A program made the position numbers and the translations under genes. DNA of 64,000 bases from Stigmatella erecta (lineage in GTDB: Bacteria > Myxococcota > Myxococcia > Myxococcales > Myxococcaceae), in the NCBI RefSeq assembly GCF_900111745.1, contig NZ_FOIJ01000001.1, positions 1 to 64,000 of the forward strand, written 5' to 3'. The notes beneath the pieces were generated by a model. The model worked only from the letters and a program-made list of their open reading frames with translations, ran no database searches and was not told the origin of the DNA. Every line of letters begins with the position of its first letter. Position 1 is the first letter of the stretch. Of this stretch, positions 7,982-17,100 are shown one piece after another.

Positions 7982-9835
7982 CTACAGGGACTTCATGAAC
8001 TCCAGCAGTGCTCGCTTGGCCTCGGGAGCCAGGTTCACGCCATACAGATGCCCTTGGTTACCATTGCCAGGGAGCATGGTGTCGTAGCGGGACAGGGGCT
8101 GGGTGAGCCCATTGCGAACCACCTGCGGCAGGTTGGAGACGAAGCCGACGTTGTCAGTGTCGTACACGTCATTGCCCCGGTAGAAGGAGAGGGGGCGGTT
8201 GGCGACCGGTTCCAGCAGGTCCTTCAGCGTCGGCACCGAGCCGTTATGCAGGTAGGGAGCTCTCAGCCACAGGCCCTTCAAGGGGGTGGCCAAGTATCCT
8301 AGCTCCTTGCGGAAGGCCCCCAACTGCCACGCATAGCCAGCGGTGTAATGGTTGAAATCCACTGCGGCCTGCTCGCTCCACGAGTCCATCCGGTGTGCAT
8401 CTGTGCCGATCTCTTCGATGGGGATGATCCGCGCGGTTCCCTGTCCCTCATTGCCATGGCATGACGCACAGTGGGCCTCGTAGATGGGCTTCCCCCGCGC
8501 CTTCAGCGTCTCATTGATGACAAAGGGGTACTTTGGAGCGGGAAGCTCATCGATGAACGCCCGGACCCGCCGCAGAGCCTCCTGGACATCCGGCCGGTTG
8601 ATGACCTTGGGAGGAGAGCCGTCCGCGATGGCTGAGCTGATCACCACCTCCTTGACAGCCGAGTTCAAACCATCCCAGTGATATGCCCCCGCTGGGCGGT
8701 CCTTCATGCCCCACAGCGGCATCACATCCGAATTCCCGATGGTCCGGTCCATTGGGAGCTCAAGGATCCCGAACTTGACGGGATTGAACGGGTCGACACG
8801 GCCATGGCCCCAGGCGGGGCGGGCGTCGGTCCATGCAAAGCTAGCCTTCTGCTCCAGCAGCGCGCTCCGCGTGAGCGGGATGAGCAGATAGCGGTACAAC
8901 TGCCGCTCTAAGAATGAGAGCGAATAGCCCCGCTCAATCTCCGGCAGGAGGATGTCCGGCGTGAAGCGTGAGTCCGAGGCGCACGCGAACAGGAAGCGCA
9001 GGTAGCCTTGGGCATCGAACGTCTGCCCGGTGCCTCCCAAGACGACGGTGGGAAGGCTGTCGCTCGCGCTCTTGCGATAGCTGGAGATGTGGCATACGGC
9101 GCAGTTCAGCCCCACCCGCGGAAAGCCAATGGTCTGCTTGGTAAAGCCGATCGGAAGCTCCCGGCTCTCCTCCCAGACCACCCCCAGCGACGTGTACCCC
9201 CCTGCTGCTGGTAGCTTCTCTGGGAACACGCGGGGCAGCACGAACCAGATCCAGTACGGGATGCCCTGCTCGAACTCGGTGCCGATGGAGCCATACTTGA
9301 AGTGATCCTCGGCGGCCTCGTAGCGGACCGGCCTCTCACGGAGGAGATAGAACCACGCGCCGTACCCCGGCAGCAGGAGCAGCAGCGGGAGCAGGATCCA
9401 CATGTAGAACGGCCGGAGCCCCGCCTGGGGAGCACGCACGGCCCTGCGCCCCGGCTGCGTAGCCAGGTACAGCAGAATCGCTTGGGACAACCCGAAGAAC
9501 AGATCATTCAGGGCGAAGATCAGGTACGAGGGAGGATGGCCCGAGAGGTAGATGAGCAGGAAGAACACCACCCCCGTGATGCGTGGCACTACGCTCAGCA
9601 CCGCGCTCCTCGGGAAGCGGAGCGGCTGGGTGGCTGGCATGTAGAGGACGTAGAGTTCGAACAGCAGCAAGGCGGAGAATCGCGGCCACACCAGCGGCGT
9701 CGCGGGAGGTAGGTCGAGCTGGGCGATGACCCAGAGCGGCTTCCACAACGCGAGCACGGCGATACAGCCATTAACGATGATCCCCGCCCACATCATCCGG
9801 CCAAACCAGCGCGAATATTTGTTTTCCATGTTCAT
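7982..9835 (-). CDS. Membrane-anchored di-haem c-type protein, RoxA-like
   Basis: The 617-residue product has about five hydrophobic segments in residues 10-165, then a large extracytoplasmic domain with two covalent haem motifs, CAVCH (about residue 243) and CASCH (about 453). The APYLHNGSVPTL block after the second haem and the roughly 210-residue spacing between haems fit the di-haem peroxidase/MauG superfamily and especially RoxA-type oxygenases, which cleave isoprenoid double bonds. It is the last gene of a four-gene minus-strand operon and begins 37 bases after its paralogue. RoxA itself is secreted; the multi-helix anchor here is different. ATG 9835 is used, but ATG 9829 has the better spaced GGAAG. 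Substrate unknown. Confidence 0.75.
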   Translation of the reverse strand: MNMENKYSRWFGRMMWAGIIVNGCIAVLALWKPLWVIAQLDLPPATPLVWPRFSALLLFELYVLYMPATQPLRFPRSAVLSVVPRITGVVFFLLIYLSGHPPSYLIFALNDLFFGLSQAILLYLATQPGRRAVRAPQAGLRPFYMWILLPLLLLLPGYGAWFYLLRERPVRYEAAEDHFKYGSIGTEFEQGIPYWIWFVLPRVFPEKLPAAGGYTSLGVVWEESRELPIGFTKQTIGFPRVGLNCAVCHISSYRKSASDSLPTVVLGGTGQTFDAQGYLRFLFACASDSRFTPDILLPEIERGYSLSFLERQLYRYLLIPLTRSALLEQKASFAWTDARPAWGHGRVDPFNPVKFGILELPMDRTIGNSDVMPLWGMKDRPAGAYHWDGLNSAVKEVVISSAIADGSPPKVINRPDVQEALRRVRAFIDELPAPKYPFVINETLKARGKPIYEAHCASCHGNEGQGTARIIPIEEIGTDAHRMDSWSEQAAVDFNHYTAGYAWQLGAFRKELGYLATPLKGLWLRAPYLHNGSVPTLKDLLEPVANRPLSFYRGNDVYDTDNVGFVSNLPQVVRNGLTQPLSRYDTMLPGNGNQGHLYGVNLAPEAKRALLEFMKSL

Positions 9836-9872
9836 CTTCCAGGATCCTCGTGCAGTTCGAGGGAGAGCCCCG

Positions 9873-11402
9873 TCACAGGGTCTTCATGAATTCGACCAGC
9901 GCGCGCTTGTCGTCTGGGGCCAGATCCACGCCGAATTCGTGCCCGTCATTGCTGTTTCCGCGAAGTTGCGTGTCGAAGAGGAAGAACTGGTTCTCTCCCT
10001 CTTTCTCCACGGAGGAGACGAAGCCGACATTCTCCTGGTCGAAGACGTCGTAGCCCCGGTAGAAGCGCTGGGGCCGCTTCTGCGGCGGCTCCAGGAGAGC
10101 CTTCAGCGTAGGCACCGAGCCGTTGTGCAGGTACGGCGAGCGGAGCCAGATTCCATCCAGGGGCACGTTCGCGTAGCCATCCGTCTTGCGGAAGCTGGTG
10201 AAGACGTGTCGGCACTCCGCCTCGCCCGCCTTGCCGTCGTAACCCGCGTAGAGTGTGTTGAAGTTCGCGAGCAGCGGGTAGCTCCACACATCCAGCCGCT
10301 CGCGATCCGTCTTGATTTCGCTCAAGGGAGTCACCTTGCCGGTCTGCGCGCCGCCGAAGGCATGGCAACTGGCGCAGTGCTGCTCGAAGAGCGGCTTGCC
10401 CCGGGAGGCCAGGGAGTTGTTAATGGGGAACGGGTAGCCGGGTGGATGCAGGTCCTTGAGGTAGGCCTCGATCCGGTTCAGGCTCCCACAATCCAGGGAG
10501 GACGGAACCACCCCAATGCCGAGTGCGGCGCTCATGTTCCGCTCATGCACGCTCTTGTTGTTCCCGTCCCAGTGCAGATCCATCCCCGCGGCCTCGCGCG
10601 GCCCCTGGTTCCACACCGCCGCGTAGTCGGTGGTGCCCACGCTTTTGTCCTTGGACATGTCGAAGTTGAACTGGAGCGTCTTGTACGGGTTGAAGGTATC
10701 CACCCGGCCTGGCCCCCAATGTGGCTGCGCAAACATGAACGACATGGCCGAGGCCTGCTTGAGCAACCCCTGCCGCGTGGCATCCACCGCGACGTACCGG
10801 TAGGCGAAGCGCTCCATCCACCCAAGCTCAAAGCGCCGGTCGATGTAGGCCATCACGTTCTCGGGCGTGAAGCGAGGATCGGCGGCGCACATCGAGAAGA
10901 ACTCCACGTAGCCGCGCAGGTCCAAGTTGTTCGCTGGCATCGCCAGGTAGATCCGGGGCTTGCTGCCCGGAGCCTCGCGAACGGTGCCGGAGTGACACAG
11001 GGCGCAGTTGAGCCCCACTCGATCCACGAGCACCCGCCGCTTCGACGTCCCGATCGGCAGATCCCTGCCCGGCTCGAACACGAAGCCAAGCGAGGCGTAG
11101 CCTTCGCTGGGCCGGGGCAGCTTGTCCGCGCACAGCTCCGGCAGGATCTGGAAGATGTAGTAGGGGATACCGCCGGCTAGCTCGCTGCCCAGTGAGCCGT
11201 ACTTGAAGTGCTCCTCGATGTCCTCGTAGGTCACCGGGGCGTTGGGGTGGAAAGCGCGGTAGAGGGAAAAGCCCAGGAGCACCAAGAGCACCAGGGCCAA
11301 GACGAGCAGCGCCCTCTGGCGCCAGCGGCGCTCCGCCCGCTGGACGGGCGTCAGATCCTCGAGGACGCCCAGCCCGTTCTCTACGTTCGGGTCACGCGAC
11401 AT
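9873..11402 (-). CDS. Di-haem c-type protein, RoxA-like paralogue
   Basis: The 509-residue product has one membrane anchor (about residues 30-48) followed by a soluble domain with haem motifs CALCH (about 132) and CASCH (about 341), a spacing close to that of its downstream paralogue. Shared blocks include HFKYGSLGSE near the start of the domain, SPYLHNGSVPTLKALLEP and RFYRGYDVFD near the end. The fold is expected to be periplasmic or outward-facing. ATG 11402 lies inside the end of the upstream flavoprotein gene (11-base overlap) with GGAGG nine bases before it, so translation is probably coupled. Family-level function is oxidation or oxygenation with two haems; the RoxA likeness is my inference. 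Confidence 0.75.
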   Translation of the reverse strand: MSRDPNVENGLGVLEDLTPVQRAERRWRQRALLVLALVLLVLLGFSLYRAFHPNAPVTYEDIEEHFKYGSLGSELAGGIPYYIFQILPELCADKLPRPSEGYASLGFVFEPGRDLPIGTSKRRVLVDRVGLNCALCHSGTVREAPGSKPRIYLAMPANNLDLRGYVEFFSMCAADPRFTPENVMAYIDRRFELGWMERFAYRYVAVDATRQGLLKQASAMSFMFAQPHWGPGRVDTFNPYKTLQFNFDMSKDKSVGTTDYAAVWNQGPREAAGMDLHWDGNNKSVHERNMSAALGIGVVPSSLDCGSLNRIEAYLKDLHPPGYPFPINNSLASRGKPLFEQHCASCHAFGGAQTGKVTPLSEIKTDRERLDVWSYPLLANFNTLYAGYDGKAGEAECRHVFTSFRKTDGYANVPLDGIWLRSPYLHNGSVPTLKALLEPPQKRPQRFYRGYDVFDQENVGFVSSVEKEGENQFFLFDTQLRGNSNDGHEFGVDLAPDDKRALVEFMKTL

Positions 11403-12837
11403 CGCGCTTTACCTCCACGAGCTGCGCCGCTTCGTGTTGCTCGTCGAAGGACGTGGGGTGGAACACGGACATCACCTTGGAGATCATCCGGTTGTAGTCG
11501 CCATCGAACCGGCTCACGTCGTAGCAACCCAGAGGGTTCTCGATGGCGTTGACCAGGCACTTGTTACAGTGGGTGCAGGGCCGGTCCGGCAGGTCCCTTC
11601 CCTTGGCGAAGTACGTGTTGACGAGGTCGCTGTTGGCGATGAGGGGGCGCGCGATGGAGACGGCATCGCAGAACTCCTGATCGATGACCTTGCGGATAAG
11701 CGAGGCGTTCTGGAACCCGCCCGTGCAGATGACCGGGACCTTGACGTACTTGCGGATCTCTCTCGCCTCGGTAACGTTGAGCCCTTCCAGGTTGGTGACG
11801 TCACTGCTTACCCCCAACTCCTGGTGGAACGCCGCGTTCTCCCGGGCCTTCTTCTTGACGAGGTGGTTCCACAGCAGGCCGAACAGCGCGTTGAGGGGCT
11901 GGTATCGGAACAACGCGTAGTTGCGCAGGGAGAGCACCCCGCTGGAGAGCATCGTTTCGTAAGTGCGTGCCGCCGTGGCATACGGAAAGGACGGCCCCAC
12001 CGGATTCAGTGGGTGCGGGAACATGCTGCCGGTGGAGACGTGGAACGCATCCACCCCAGCATCCTCCAGCCACTTGCAAAGCTGGATGCTGTCCTCGAGC
12101 GAATTGCCCTTCTTCTCGTAGAAGAAGGGGGCATCGTTGTGGTCCACTGCGCTGATCTTGAACTGCAGGTGGAAGTCGTCTCCCACTACCCGGCGGATCT
12201 CCTTGACTATGTCTAGGGCGAAGCGCGCCCGGTTGTGCAGCGAGCCTCCGTACTCGTCCTTGCGGTCGTTGATGCCCGAGCTGAGGAACTGGGTGATGAG
12301 ATAGCCGTTGGCGCCGTGCAGCTCGACCCCGTCCGCCCCGGCCTCTCGGGCGCGGCGGGCGGCCTGCCCAAACCAGGAGACCACCTCCTTGATGTCCTGC
12401 GCCGTCATGGCCCGGCACAGGATTCCGTGGAAGGGATCCTTCTTGTCGGTGGAGCTCGCGGCCGTGGAGAACTGGTTCTCCACGCCGGCCTGGTCACGCT
12501 GCCGCCCCGAGTGGCTCAGCTGGATGATGTACCTGCAGTCATGCTTGTGCACCTCCGACACGAGCTGGCGCCAGAAGGGAACTCGGTCATCGCTCTCGAG
12601 GGTGGCGTAGTTGGGTAGGATGCGCCCACTGCGATGCACCGGCACAAAGGAGGACACGATCGCGCCCACCCCGCCTCTCGCGAACTTCGTCTCCCAGTTG
12701 ATGCGCGTCTGGGTGCCGCTGCCGTCGTAGTTGTCGAACTTGCCCGAGATGTTGGAGCGGAAGATGCGGTTCTTTACCCGCAGGTTGCGGAACTCCAGTT
12801 CCCGGAAGATGACGTCCTTGTGAGAAGCATTTGCCAT
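11392..12837 (-). CDS. NADH:flavin oxidoreductase, Old Yellow Enzyme family
   Basis: The 481-residue protein is an FMN-binding TIM barrel. The N-terminal FRNLRVKNRIFRSN strand, the GADGVELHGANGYLITQFLS active-site helix and the later VICTGGF phosphate-binding strand are typical. Near the C-terminus CTHCNKC followed by a further Cys (C-x2-C-x2-C-x10-C) resembles the 4Fe-4S site of the 2,4-dienoyl-CoA reductase/trimethylamine dehydrogenase branch. However, the extra C-terminal FAD/NAD domain of those 670-residue enzymes is missing. Expected activity is reduction of activated C=C bonds. It lies 35 bases after the YhhN gene and overlaps the next gene by 11 bases, so it is in the operon. Confidence 0.85.
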   Translation of the reverse strand: MANASHKDVIFRELEFRNLRVKNRIFRSNISGKFDNYDGSGTQTRINWETKFARGGVGAIVSSFVPVHRSGRILPNYATLESDDRVPFWRQLVSEVHKHDCRYIIQLSHSGRQRDQAGVENQFSTAASSTDKKDPFHGILCRAMTAQDIKEVVSWFGQAARRAREAGADGVELHGANGYLITQFLSSGINDRKDEYGGSLHNRARFALDIVKEIRRVVGDDFHLQFKISAVDHNDAPFFYEKKGNSLEDSIQLCKWLEDAGVDAFHVSTGSMFPHPLNPVGPSFPYATAARTYETMLSSGVLSLRNYALFRYQPLNALFGLLWNHLVKKKARENAAFHQELGVSSDVTNLEGLNVTEAREIRKYVKVPVICTGGFQNASLIRKVIDQEFCDAVSIARPLIANSDLVNTYFAKGRDLPDRPCTHCNKCLVNAIENPLGCYDVSRFDGDYNRMISKVMSVFHPTSFDEQHEAAQLVEVKRDVA

Positions 12838-12872
12838 GATGGGGCCTCGTTGGGTGTGCCTCGGATTGGGAC

Positions 12873-13685
12873 TCAGGCGGTGGAAGAGAGGCGAGCCGAC
12901 GGCTCTGAGGGCTGTTGCCGCGTGTGCTCCTCGCAGTTGAGGATGCAGCCACGTACCATCAGAGATATCCCCAGGATGTACGTCGCCATGATTGCGAACC
13001 GATCAAGCGGCAGGTGCAGCACGAAGTCATTGACCGCGATAATACTGTCGGACTGCACGAAGAGCACGATGCCCACCAAGATGGAGGCCGAGGACTTCGC
13101 ATCCTCTAGGCGCATGCGGATGAAGCCGCTCATCCCATGGGAGAGCAACACCACCATGTAGACACCGATGGCGAGGCTCATCATCGGGGCTGCCTGCATC
13201 TTCTCTTGGTAGTGGATGACTGAGTACTGGGTGTAGCCGTAGACGAGGAACGGCAGTCCATAAATAAGGGTTTTCCGGTCCACGACGCTGCGCCAATCGC
13301 TCCCCTTCAGATACGCCCGGATGAAGAAAAGGTGCGCTACGCCGAACGCGCCCAGGCCGATTTGGAAGAAGAGTGCGCTCGCGGATAGCAGGGCGATATC
13401 TCCGAACCAACAGAAGAGCAGTCCTAGGTAGAAGGGTCCACGGCAGATGCTCGACACAGTTCCCCGCGTGCGCAGGAAGAGGATGCCCGTGAGCACGGGC
13501 ACAATCATCGGCTTGGAGGTCCAGAGCAACCACAGCACCCACGTCGTTGGGTTCTTTCCCTCCGGCACCGTCATGTCAGCAAAGAGGTTGGCTCCCAAGT
13601 TGAGGGCGGAGGCTCCGATGAGGAGCACATACAGCGGTCTTTCAAGAGCGTGCTTGCTGGGAGCAACTTGTCCATCTGTAGACAT
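12873..13685 (-). CDS. YhhN/TMEM86 family membrane protein (lysoplasmalogenase-like)
   Basis: The 270-residue product is an eight-helix membrane protein of the YhhN family. The family includes lysoplasmalogenase, which hydrolyses the vinyl-ether bond of lysoplasmalogens. Two acidic family positions appear present: FGDIALL in the middle and VNDFVLHL near the end. The frame is open to 13796, but ATG 13685 (MSTDGQ) has AAGGAA eight bases upstream and avoids a 37-residue low-complexity extension, so I prefer it. It is the first gene of the minus-strand operon. A perfect Crp-type palindrome lies 158 bases upstream. Myxobacteria make ether lipids, so the substrate is plausible in this host. Confidence 0.8.
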   Translation of the reverse strand: MSTDGQVAPSKHALERPLYVLLIGASALNLGANLFADMTVPEGKNPTTWVLWLLWTSKPMIVPVLTGILFLRTRGTVSSICRGPFYLGLLFCWFGDIALLSASALFFQIGLGAFGVAHLFFIRAYLKGSDWRSVVDRKTLIYGLPFLVYGYTQYSVIHYQEKMQAAPMMSLAIGVYMVVLLSHGMSGFIRMRLEDAKSSASILVGIVLFVQSDSIIAVNDFVLHLPLDRFAIMATYILGISLMVRGCILNCEEHTRQQPSEPSARLSSTA

Positions 13686-13842
13686 GCGGGGATTCCTTCT
13701 CAGGGAGAGAGTGCGAAGGCTACACAGAGGTAGCCAGCCCTTGGCTGGCTGGCCGGCTGACTGGCTGACTTCAAGAGCCGAGACTGAGGCTGACAATGCC
13801 GACTGTCATCATGTGAGGCTGTGGAGCCACTCTCACGATTTC

Positions 13843-13858
13843 TGTGAATTGCTTCACA
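13843..13858. promoter_or_regulatory. Candidate Crp-type operator (perfect TGTGA-N6-TCACA)
   Basis: The sequence TGTGAATTGCTTCACA is a perfect Crp-type palindrome, again extended to CTGTGA...TCACAG. It sits in the 419-base divergent region 13686-14104, 158 bases before the YhhN operon and 247 bases before the giant kinase gene, and so could serve either. I see no other clear signal in that interval. Confidence 0.5.
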
Positions 13859-14104
13859 GGCCTAGCAGTCGGCGGTGGGCTCCAGGAAAGGGGCTTGCTC
13901 GTCGGGGCAGATACATATTGAGCGGCCCTAGTCAAGAGGGGTTGATCGAATTGTTGGGTTTTGGATAATACCATGCTCCCACGTTCCCGCCTCCAGCCGC
14001 TACGCTCTACTCAAGCTCCATTCGGGCAAAGGCGTGTCGGCTCATGTCCTCTTCGCTGGGCCGGAGTTCCCCGGTTCACTCCAAGCATCAGAAACGAGTC
14101 ACCG

Positions 14105-17100
14105 ATGAGCCTGCTTGCTGGCTACCAACTGGAGGCCACCCTCCACGACGGAGCCCGTTCGACGCTCCTGCGTGCCCGGCGGCTGAGGGACGACTGCCCC
14201 GTCATCCTCAAGGTCCCCAAGTCGGACTATCTGGATCGACGCCGCGTGCTAGAACTGCGGCGTGAATACGCCATCATGCGAATGCTGCCCGCAGAGCATG
14301 TGGTGCGCGCCTTGGGGGTGGAGGAGTTTCCGGATCGGGTGGTGCTGATTCTGGAGGACTTCGGCGGGATGTCGCTGAAGCACGTCCTTGTTGAGCATCG
14401 CAAGCTCGCCGCCGCCGAGTTTCTCGGCTACGCCCTCAAGCTGGCGGTGGCCCTGGACGAGATCCACCGCCGCAACATCATCCACAAGGACATCAAGCCC
14501 CATAACGTCATCGTGAACACCGCGTCCGGGTTGCTGAAGCTCGCGGACTTCTCGAGCGCCTCGTCCATCGCGCACGAGGATGGCGCCGCCTCCAGCAGCC
14601 CCGACACGAGCGGCACGCTCGCGTACATGGCGCCGGAGCAGACCGGACGGATGAGCCTGGGTATCGACTACCGGGCCGACTACTACGCGCTGGGTGCCAC
14701 CTTCTACGAGATGCTGGTGGGCTCCCGGCCCTTCACCACTCAGGATCCGCTGGAACTCGTCCATGCTCATCTGGCGAAGACGCCGCCCGCTCCCCACGAG
14801 GTGGAGCCTGCAGTGCCGCGCGCCCTGTCGCAACTGGTGATGAAGCTGCTCGCTAAGAGCCCCGAGGACCGATACCAGAGCGCCCGCGGGCTGATGGCCG
14901 ACCTGGAGGAGTGCCAGCGGCGCCTGCGTGACAACGGCATCCTGGAATCCTTCGAGCTTGGACGGGTGGACCGGCAGCGGGCCTTCCACCTGCCACAGCG
15001 GGTGTACGGGCGCTCATCACAGGTGGCCTCCCTGCTCGATGCCTACGAGGGCATCGTCACCGGCAAGCGCGCTCTCGTGCTGGTGACGGGCTGGGCGGGC
15101 GTGGGCAAGACGTCCGTCATCAACGAGCTGAACCCGCACATCCTGGCGAGCCGGGGCCGCTTCATCGGTGGCAAGTGCGACCAGCTCATCCGCGGAACCC
15201 CGTTTGCGCCGTTCGTGCAGGCGATTGCCGCGCTCATCCAGCAGCTCCTAGCGGAGCGGGCGGAGGCCGGGGAGTGGGCCCGCCGAATCCACGAGAGCCT
15301 GGGCGCCAACGTGGCGGTTCTGGCCGAGGCGGTCCCCGAGGTCCAACACCTCCTTGGTGCCCAGCCGGCGCCCACGCCGCTGCTCACCACCGAGTCACGC
15401 AATCGGCTGCACTTCGTCCTCCAGCGCTTCCTCCAGGTGTTCGCCGGCGCGGGCCGCCCGCTGGTTCTCTTCCTCGATGACCTGCAGTGGGCCGACAGCG
15501 CAACCCTGTCGTTCCTTCAGGGCCTCGCGCTGAGCGAGGAGTTCGGACATCTCCTCCTGGTTGGCACCTACCGCGACCACGAGGTCAGCGCGGGGCATCC
15601 TCTGTCCATCATGCTGGGTGAGCTGGAGGCGGCCCATGCCCCGGTGCAGCGGATCCACCTCCCGGCGCTGGAGCCAGATGATGTGGCAGCCATGCTCTGC
15701 GAGTCGCTGGGGACGGACCTGGAGACAACCCGGCCGCTCGCGCGCTTGGTGCAGGCCAAGACGTCAGGAAACCCCCTCTTCATCAAGGAGTTTCTGCGCT
15801 TCCTCCACGCCAACCACCTGCTTACCTTCGACGAGCGCTCGCTCGCTTGGAGTTGGGAGCTCGCGCGGATTGAAGACCACCCGCTGCCGGACAACGTGGC
15901 GGAGTTGATGACCGGCGGCATCCGCGCGCTCCCTGCCGAGACGATGAACGCGCTGCGGGTGGCCGCTTGTCTCGGGGGCCAGTTCGACTTCCACTCGCTG
16001 GTGGTCGCGCTGGCGCAGCCGGCGAAGGCCGTCGCTGCCGCGCTCTGGACCGCCGTGGAGCGGGGCCTCGTGGTGCCCCTTCACCCCGACTACCGCCTGC
16101 TCGACCCGGTGCTGAAACAGGCGCTGCCCCAGGAACTGAACGCGCTGTTTCGCTTCCTGCACGACCGAGTGCGCCAGGCGGCGTACTCGCTCTTGCCTGA
16201 GCCGGAGAGGGCTGCGACGCACGTGGACATCGGCCTGCGCCTGTTCCATGACGCGCGGACGGCGGGCCGGCTTGACGAGAGCCTCTTCGCCATCCTCTCC
16301 CACCTGGACTTCGCCCCTGGCCGGGTTCAGGGAGAGGCGCTTCGCCTGCAACTGGCCAACCTGCACCTGACTGCGGGGCGCCAGGCCAAGGCCTCGGGCG
16401 CGTACCGCAGCGCGTGCGAGCTGTTTCAGGGGGGCATCGCCTTTCTTGCTGCCAATGCCTGGGAGCAGGAGCGCCCGCTCACCTTCGCGGTGCACTTGGA
16501 GCTGGCCGAGTGCTACTCCCTCGTGGGCGAGCGCGAGGAGGCGGCGGCCGGGTTCATGGATCTGCTCCAGCGCGCCCGTGGCAAGGTGGAGCAGGCTAGC
16601 ATCTACGCCATACGGGCCAACCTGGCCTGCGACAGTGGCCAGCACGCGATGGGCATCCGCATCGGGCTGGAGGGACTCCGCATCTTCGGCATTCAGATTA
16701 CCGAGACGCCTAACTCCGCCGCTGTGGGAGCAGCGCTGGCCACCTTCACGCAGCAGCTCGGAAACCGTGCGCCGAAGGATCTCCTGGAACTGCCCACGGT
16801 GCAAGACCCCGAGGCCCAGTCCGCGGTGGTGCTCCTGTCGGTCATCCTGTCCTCCTCGTACCAGACAAATCCCAACCTGCTGGCCCTGCTCGTCCTTCAG
16901 CTGCTGAGCCTGTCACTGGAGCACGGCAACAGCCCGCTCTCGGCCTTCGGCTACGCCACCTACGGCATCATCCTCTGCACCGCGCTCGATAACCCCGAGG
17001 TCGGCTACGAGTTCGGCCAGCTCGCCATCGCGCTGGCCGAGCGCTTCAAGAGCCCGCTGCTGCACGCGCGGACGCGCTATGTGAGCGCTGCCTTCATCTC

